Assembly: GCF_016862115.1 (NCBI RefSeq)
Contig: NZ_BOMI01000156.1
Coordinates: 43,273-107,272 of the forward strand
DNA length: 64,000 bases
Direction: 5' to 3'
DNA from: Paractinoplanes deccanensis
GTDB taxonomy: Bacteria; Actinomycetota; Actinomycetes; Mycobacteriales; Micromonosporaceae
Positions 59,614-64,000 of this stretch are shown here, piece after piece (within the stretch, counting starts at the first letter, position 1; each line of letters opens with the position of its first letter). Under the pieces are notes generated by a model. That model had not been told where the DNA came from. It saw only the letters and a program-made list of their open reading frames with translations, and made no database searches. The translations under genes and the position numbers were made by a program.

Positions 59614-61446
59614 TCACAGTGACCACTTTTGGTGCGCGGCGCCCGTACAGGCCCAGATCTGTAGTTTTGCCCCGTTGGCCGTGCTGTTGTCCTTGACGTC
59701 CAGGCACTTGCCCGAGGCGGTGTTGACGATGTCCCCGGCCGCGGTGACCGTCCACTTCTGACTGGCGACCGTGCCGATGCAGTCCCAGAGGTGCACCGCG
59801 GCGCCGTCGGCGGTCGAGTTGTTCGCCACGTCGAGACACTTGCCGAGCCCGGTGATCGTGCCGTCGGCGTTGCGCGCCCACTGCTGGTTGGTGTTGCCGG
59901 CGGTGCAGTCCCACATCTGCGGCTGGTTGCCGTTCGCCGTGGAGCCGTCGGTCACGTCGAGGCACTTCCCGCCGAGCCCTCGGATCGTTCCGCCGGTCGA
60001 CGAGCCCTGCGATCCGGACCAGGTGAAGGTCGCCGACGTCCGGGGCGGCAGGGAGTACACAAAGGACTGGCTGCCCCAGTTCACCTTGACGCTCTGTGCG
60101 CCGCCGTTGGTGTTGTACGCGATCAGCGCCTTGGAGCCGTCCGGGTTGCGGAACGCGACGTTCGGGACCGTGCCGTTGGCGGTCGAGTCGATCCGCACCG
60201 CGCCCGGCCGCACGAACTTGGTCAGGTGGCCCATCGTGTAGTACTCGATGGTGTAGTCGACCTGGCCGCGCCGCCCGTCGTTGCGGTGCACGGTCACCAG
60301 CCCGGTGCAGGTGCCGCAGCCGCCGTTGTGCGGGCCCATGCTCTCGTCCACGGCCAGCGACCACTTCGTCCAGCTGCGGCCCCAGTTCCGGAAGTAGTCG
60401 ATCAGGTCGCCCATGTCCTCGGCGTGCTGATTGCTCACCCACGTACCGCCGGAGTGCTCGGTCATGTAGGCGTTGACCTGCGGATACTGGTTGTGCACGG
60501 CGGTCGCCGTCGACGGGCTGCCGCCGTAGTCGTGCCACGCCACGCCGCCGAAGTTGGGATGGTTGCGGATCGCCGTGTCCGCGAGCAGAGGCGCCACCCA
60601 CGTGTCGTACGTGTCGAAGTTCCAGTCCCCGACCAGCAGCTTCGTGCCCAGTCCCGCGCTCTGCAGGGCCGGCAGCAGGTTGGTCTTGGAGAAGTACTGG
60701 AGCCCGGCGGTGTTCCACTGCATCGACGGGTAGCCGGGGCAGCAGGTCGGCTCGTTCTGCGCGGTCACGTACCGGATCGGCACGCCCTGCGCCTGGTAGC
60801 CCTGGATGTAGCGGACGAAGTACTGCGCGTACGTGCCGTAGTACTGCGACTGGAGCCATCCCTGGCTGTACGCGTTGTTGTCCTTCATCCACGGCGGCGC
60901 CGACCAGGGCGAGGCCATCACGAACGCGGACGGGTTGAGCGCCAGCGCCTGCTTGGTCAGCGCCATCACGTCGGCGTCCCGGCTCAGCGAGAAGTCGTTG
61001 AGGTCGCAGCAGGTGGTGTCGTACGAGTAGCTGTTCTGCGCGAGGTCGGACGAGCCGATGACGTTGCGCAGCGCGCTCACCCCGATGCCGGAGGTGGGGC
61101 TGAAGAGCTTCGTCATCACGTCGTTCTGGGTGGCCGCCGAGAGCGCGCCGCTGCCGCGGATGGTGAAGGCGGCGGTGTCGGTGAACGACGCGCCCGCCCC
61201 CTCGAACGGCTGGTAGGTGGTGTTCTCGTTGACGGTGATGGTCTGCCCGGCGCTGCCCGAGCCGCTGCCGAACGCCACGGGCGCCTGCTGCTGAAGCCCG
61301 CGCGTGACGGCGCGCCCGCCGCTGTCGCTCGTGGTGGTCAGATAGACGTTGACCGTCTCGCCGGCCGCGAGCGCCTGCGGCGCGCTCAGCACGCTCACCG
61401 AGACGACAGCGGCCGCCGCGACGGCCCAACCGATCTTCCTGGACAT
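59614..61446 (-). CDS. secreted GH30 glycanase with C-terminal ricin-B lectin domain
   Basis: A 610-residue exported enzyme. A signal peptide (1-28, cleavage after ALA) leads into a GH30 catalytic domain (about 30-480). Acid/base Glu232 is in VTAQNEPTCC, nucleophile Glu330 in YMTEHSGG, and the YQPFEGAGASFTDTAAF motif fits the family. The ricin-type lectin domain (about 485-610) has three QxW-like repeats (TNQQW, ASQKW, HQKW) with GKCLDV blocks. It would hydrolyse beta-linked glucan-type polysaccharides outside the cell, perhaps fungal or bacterial wall. ATG 61446. Confidence 0.94.
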   Translation of the reverse strand: MSRKIGWAVAAAAVVSVSVLSAPQALAAGETVNVYLTTTSDSGGRAVTRGLQQQAPVAFGSGSGSAGQTITVNENTTYQPFEGAGASFTDTAAFTIRGSGALSAATQNDVMTKLFSPTSGIGVSALRNVIGSSDLAQNSYSYDTTCCDLNDFSLSRDADVMALTKQALALNPSAFVMASPWSAPPWMKDNNAYSQGWLQSQYYGTYAQYFVRYIQGYQAQGVPIRYVTAQNEPTCCPGYPSMQWNTAGLQYFSKTNLLPALQSAGLGTKLLVGDWNFDTYDTWVAPLLADTAIRNHPNFGGVAWHDYGGSPSTATAVHNQYPQVNAYMTEHSGGTWVSNQHAEDMGDLIDYFRNWGRSWTKWSLAVDESMGPHNGGCGTCTGLVTVHRNDGRRGQVDYTIEYYTMGHLTKFVRPGAVRIDSTANGTVPNVAFRNPDGSKALIAYNTNGGAQSVKVNWGSQSFVYSLPPRTSATFTWSGSQGSSTGGTIRGLGGKCLDVTDGSTANGNQPQMWDCTAGNTNQQWARNADGTITGLGKCLDVANNSTADGAAVHLWDCIGTVASQKWTVTAAGDIVNTASGKCLDVKDNSTANGAKLQIWACTGAAHQKWSL

Positions 61447-61663
61447 GGTGGGGACTCCCTTGCCATAGGTGGGGGCCTAGGCCGGAAAAGGTAAAGGCGG
61501 TGAACAATAAACATCCACGTCGATGTGGTGTCAACCGTCACGCCCGCGTCAGGGAAGCCGGTTCTTGCAGGCCAGGGCTATTTTTGCCGACTTGATACAA
61601 GGTCCTTCGCGAGTGGCTGCCGACCACCGTGCGGACGTCTGGCAAACTGGGACCGCAACATCG

Positions 61664-61748
61664 GGAGGGCTCGCCTAGTGGCCGATGGCGCCGGTCTTGA
61701 AAACCGGTATGGGGAAACTCATCGTGGGTTCGAATCCCACGCCCTCCG
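61664..61748 (+). tRNA. tRNA-Ser (TGA)
   Basis: The acceptor stem GGAGGGC pairs with GCCCTCC (61741-61747), with discriminator G and no encoded CCA. The anticodon loop CTTGAAA lies between CCGGT and ACCGG arms, giving anticodon TGA. A long class II variable arm and the T arm GTGGG-TTCGAAT-CCCAC follow. The length of 85 nt fits serine tRNA. Confidence 0.96.
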
Positions 61749-61816
61749 CTCGATTTCCGGCCGATCCGGCCATGATCTGACTGCCGGTCGGTGGGCTCGC
61801 GCGTAGCTTCTCGCGC

Positions 61817-62515
61817 ATGACGGGCCAAGCGGAGCCGGCCAAGACCGGCGGCGCCGAGGGGCGGCAGGGTTACTTCGGCAGGCTGGAACGGCTCCTGGGG
61901 GCCGCGGCCGTGCTCGGTGCGGCCATCTATGCGCTGCTCAACGTGCTGTACGTCGAGTTCTACGACGACTTCGGCGTGCGTCCCGAAGAGGTCGGCTGGG
62001 ACCGCCTGACCATGCTGAGCCGGGCCGCGTGGGTGGTGCTCGGCGTCCTCATCGGCACCGTGCTGTTCCTGCTGGGCCGCCGGCTGCTGGGCCGGCTGCC
62101 GGGCAGGACGGTCGGCGCCGGGCCCGAGCATCCCGTCTTCACCTGGTTCGCCGTCGCGCTGCTGGTCGTCCTCGCCGGCTACTGGCTGCTCACCCTGAAG
62201 ATGGAGCGCGAAGCCGACCGGGTCGTGCGCGGCGAGACCGTGAACGGTGTCGGCCTGTTCGTGCCTTTCATCGACGTGCACGCCTACCGGGCGGAGGTGG
62301 CCTGGCTGGGCGAGCCGGAGAAGATGCCCGCGCGACTCCGCTCCCCGCACCTCACCTATCTGGGCCGGGGCGACGACGTCGCCGTGTTCGTGGCCTGCGG
62401 CACCACGACCGTTGTCGTGCCGGCCGACCAGGTGGTCATCGACATCCGAAACCAGGGCCACAGCGACGTCGACCGCGAGACCCAGCGCCAGGAGTTCCAG
62501 CGGCTCTGCCCCTGA
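61817..62515 (+). CDS. three-helix membrane protein of unknown function
   Basis: A 232-residue protein not recognised. Hydrophobic segments are at about 26-48 (LLGAAAVLGAAIYALLNVLYV), 68-90 (AAWVVLGVLIGTVLFLLG) and 106-126 (FTWFAVALLVVLAGYWLL). A C-terminal domain of about 105 residues faces one side, with LTYLGRGDDVAVFVACGTTTVVVPADQVVIDI (about 178-209) as its core. ATG 61817 follows the tRNA by 68 bp. Confidence 0.72.
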   Translation: MTGQAEPAKTGGAEGRQGYFGRLERLLGAAAVLGAAIYALLNVLYVEFYDDFGVRPEEVGWDRLTMLSRAAWVVLGVLIGTVLFLLGRRLLGRLPGRTVGAGPEHPVFTWFAVALLVVLAGYWLLTLKMEREADRVVRGETVNGVGLFVPFIDVHAYRAEVAWLGEPEKMPARLRSPHLTYLGRGDDVAVFVACGTTTVVVPADQVVIDIRNQGHSDVDRETQRQEFQRLCP

Positions 62516-62537
62516 TTCGGGCGGACGTGCTGGGCCG

Positions 62538-63230
62538 TCAAAGCCCGGCCTTGGTGACCCCGTAGACGGCCTGCGAGTGGGTGAAACCCTCACCGGCGTC
62601 CGACTCCAGCTGCCGGATCAGGCCCTTGCGCGAGAAGCTCGTCATGGCGAGGTAATTCTTGGCCGACTTGTACGCCTGCTCGTTGAAGTTGATGTGCAGG
62701 GAGTCGACCGCGTAGGTCGCCGCCTTCACCGAGTAGCCCTCACCCGCCTCCGAGGACAGCTGCCTGATCAGGCCCTTGCGGGAGAACGCGGCGAACTCGA
62801 GGTAGCTCTGCGCCGACCGAATGGCGTTCTCTTCTTCCGCCGACACCGGCCTGGTGGCGGGAGCCTTTGTCGTGGGCGCCTTGGTCGTGGGTGCGACCGC
62901 CGTGGCAGCTGCCTCTGTGGTGGGCGTGACCGTTGGAGGCTCGGTCGTCGCGTCCGGCGTGGGCTCGGTGGTTGCCACGGTCGGGTCAGCGGTCGCCGCT
63001 GTGGTCGCGGACGCGGTGTCCGCGGCGTTCGACACCGCTGACCCTAAGGCCGCGAGCACGATGACGTTGATGATGAGCGCGATGACACCGAGCGTGAGCC
63101 CGATCGCGGCCGCCGTCCTGCTCATCGCCTTGGCGAGCGTGATGGCGCTGAGGACGACGGCGACCAGGCCGAGGAGCAGCCCGAGGACCGGCACCCAGGA
63201 CAGATTGCGCGGGAGCGCCGATCTGGCCAA
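62538..63230 (-). CDS. membrane protein with two Ltp (PF07553-like) repeats
   Basis: About 230 residues. Two adjacent hydrophobic segments (about 13-33 and 40-62) near the N-terminus resemble DUF4190-type helices. A Thr/Pro/Ala-rich extracytoplasmic linker (about 68-130) follows, then two copies of a 40-residue unit with the core SYLEFAAFSRKGLIRQLSSE and NYLAMTSFSRKGLIRQLESD, each ending AGEGF/Y..A.Y.V. These are Ltp domains. In a Streptococcus phage such a domain blocks DNA entry of related phages. The TTG start at 63230 is uncertain and no ribosome site is seen. Confidence 0.72.
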   Translation of the reverse strand: MARSALPRNLSWVPVLGLLLGLVAVVLSAITLAKAMSRTAAAIGLTLGVIALIINVIVLAALGSAVSNAADTASATTAATADPTVATTEPTPDATTEPPTVTPTTEAAATAVAPTTKAPTTKAPATRPVSAEEENAIRSAQSYLEFAAFSRKGLIRQLSSEAGEGYSVKAATYAVDSLHINFNEQAYKSAKNYLAMTSFSRKGLIRQLESDAGEGFTHSQAVYGVTKAGL

Positions 63231-63310
63231 AGGGGCTGGTCCGGTTCCAGCCCTTCGGCGCCGAAAGTGGGAGCAGGCACCGTCTGACGGTGGAGGGCGT
63301 TCCGAGACGA

Positions 63311-63347
63311 CGGTGAGGCCCGAGCCGTTGCGGCCCGGGCCTCACCG
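63311..63347. terminator. 12-bp stem-loop with T-run
   Basis: CGGTGAGGCCCG pairs with the complementary arm CGGGCCTCACCG (63336-63347) around a 13-nt loop, followed on the plus strand by AGAGGGTTTTT. It lies 10 bp after the stop of the ABC permease gene on the minus strand, before the Ltp gene. Confidence 0.8.
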
Positions 63348-63356
63348 AGAGGGTTT

Positions 63357-64000
63357 TTACTTGGCGTTGCTGTTGAACTTCGCGGTGGCCCAGAAGTAGC
63401 CGAGCAGGGTGAGGCCGAGGCACCAGGCGATGGTGAGCCAGCCGTTGTGGCCGATGCCGGTGCCGAGGAGCAGGCCGCGCAGGGTTTCGATCGCGGGGGT
63501 GAACGGCTGGTACTCGGCGATGGGCTGGAACCAGCCGGGCATGGAGTCGACCGGGACGAAGGCGCTGGACAGCAGCGGGAGCAGGATCAGCGGCATGGCG
63601 TTGTTGCTGGCGGCTTCGGCGTTCGGGGAGACCAGGCCCATGCCGACGGCGATCCAGGTCAGGGCGAGGGCGAACAGGGCGAGCAGTCCGAACGCGGCGA
63701 GCCATTCGATCGGGGTGGCGTCGGTGGAGCGGAAGCCGATGGCGACGGCGACGGCGCCGACCAGGATGACGCTGAGGACTGATTGCAGGACGCTGCCGAT
63801 GACGTGGCCGATCAGGACGGAGCCGCGGTGGATGGCCATGGTGCGGAAGCGGGCGATGATGCCTTCGGTCATGTCGTTGGCCACTGATACCGCGGTGCCG
63901 ATCACGGTGCTGCCGATGGTCATCAGCAGCAGGCCGGGCACGAGGTAGGCGATATATCGGGCTCGGTCGGGTTCGCCGCCGTTTATGCCGGCGCTGAGCG
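63357..64000 (-). CDS. ABC-2-type transporter permease (DrrB-like), 5' end outside window
   Basis: The last 214 or so codons of a permease: from base 64000 the frame reads LSAGINGGEPDRARYIAYLVPGLLLMTIGS, then MTEGIIARFRTMAIHRGSVLIGHVIGSVLQSVLSVILVG and five to six hydrophobic segments ending AKFNSNAK. The PGLLLM and EGIIARFRTM motifs are typical of the DrrB/ABC-2 group that exports drugs or lipids with a separate ATPase, expected upstream outside the window. An internal GTG at 63941 is not a start. A hairpin follows the stop. Confidence 0.9.
   Translation of the reverse strand, partial: LSAGINGGEPDRARYIAYLVPGLLLMTIGSTVIGTAVSVANDMTEGIIARFRTMAIHRGSVLIGHVIGSVLQSVLSVILVGAVAVAIGFRSTDATPIEWLAAFGLLALFALALTWIAVGMGLVSPNAEAASNNAMPLILLPLLSSAFVPVDSMPGWFQPIAEYQPFTPAIETLRGLLLGTGIGHNGWLTIAWCLGLTLLGYFWATAKFNSNAK

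Noticed and set aside
61664..61748. tRNA-Ser as an integration site of a genomic island
   Set aside because: No integrase and no second copy of the tRNA 3' end was found in the remaining 2.2 kb of the window.

Overview
The window is 64 kb of very GC-rich (roughly 70 %) actinobacterial chromosome. It has dense gene packing, many GTG starts, 4-bp ATGA/GTGA overlaps, a bacterial proteasome activator ending in GQYL, an EccB-type VII secretion subunit, an LCP cell-wall ligase and a SoxR with a [2Fe-2S] cysteine cluster. Together with several small conserved actinomycete proteins this suggests a filamentous actinomycete of the Micromonosporaceae type (Actinoplanes-like). That placement is inference from gene content, not a database match. 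No prophage, transposase, CRISPR array or rRNA was seen. One tRNA gene, tRNA-Ser(TGA), is present.

Left part (1-16.7 kb): the 3' end of a dimethylargininase-like gene, the proteasome activator bpa, two coupled HAD phosphatases, serS, osmC, a small zincin, an AIM24 protein, pheA, a lipoprotein, ACT, PAS and NERD-like proteins, arginine deiminase arcA, a GH16-like protein, a DUF5926 protein, a soluble histidine kinase, a glycerophosphodiesterase coupled to a rhodanese, and an LCP protein.

Transport and signalling part (16.8-30.9 kb): two DUF485 plus sodium:solute symporter modules. The second lies downstream of an OmpR/EnvZ-type pair and is followed by an ABC exporter, forming a possible six-gene operon. 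Next come an ECF sigma factor with a short coupled leader ORF and a putative membrane anti-sigma partner, a 750-bp convergent intergenic region with a cluster of DnaA-box sequences, and a LytS/LytTR pair.

Envelope and polymer part (30.9-38 kb): a secreted cutinase that closely resembles PET-hydrolysing polyesterases, a WcaJ-type phosphoglycosyl transferase, an Fpg/Nei glycosylase, a GT4 glycosyltransferase, a Tat-exported arylsulfotransferase-like protein and an alpha/beta hydrolase behind a palindromic operator. Then soxR is divergent from a split transketolase across a SoxR-type palindrome.

Right part (40-64 kb): a PH-domain protein, rhomboid, cyclophilin, EccB, CorA, an aminotransferase divergent from a three-gene overlapping operon (cytidylyltransferase-like, glycerol-1-phosphate dehydrogenase-like, CDP-alcohol phosphatidyltransferase) that probably makes an unusual phospholipid or phospho-polyol, and a 1.2-kb non-coding region made of about eleven degenerate copies of a repeat. 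After these come a polytopic membrane protein, a methyltransferase, a PEBP protein, a second soluble histidine kinase, a GNAT, an NlpC/P60 hydrolase, a quinone oxidoreductase, a secreted GH30 glycanase with a ricin-type lectin domain, tRNA-Ser, an Ltp-domain protein and the end of an ABC-2 permease gene that runs off the window.
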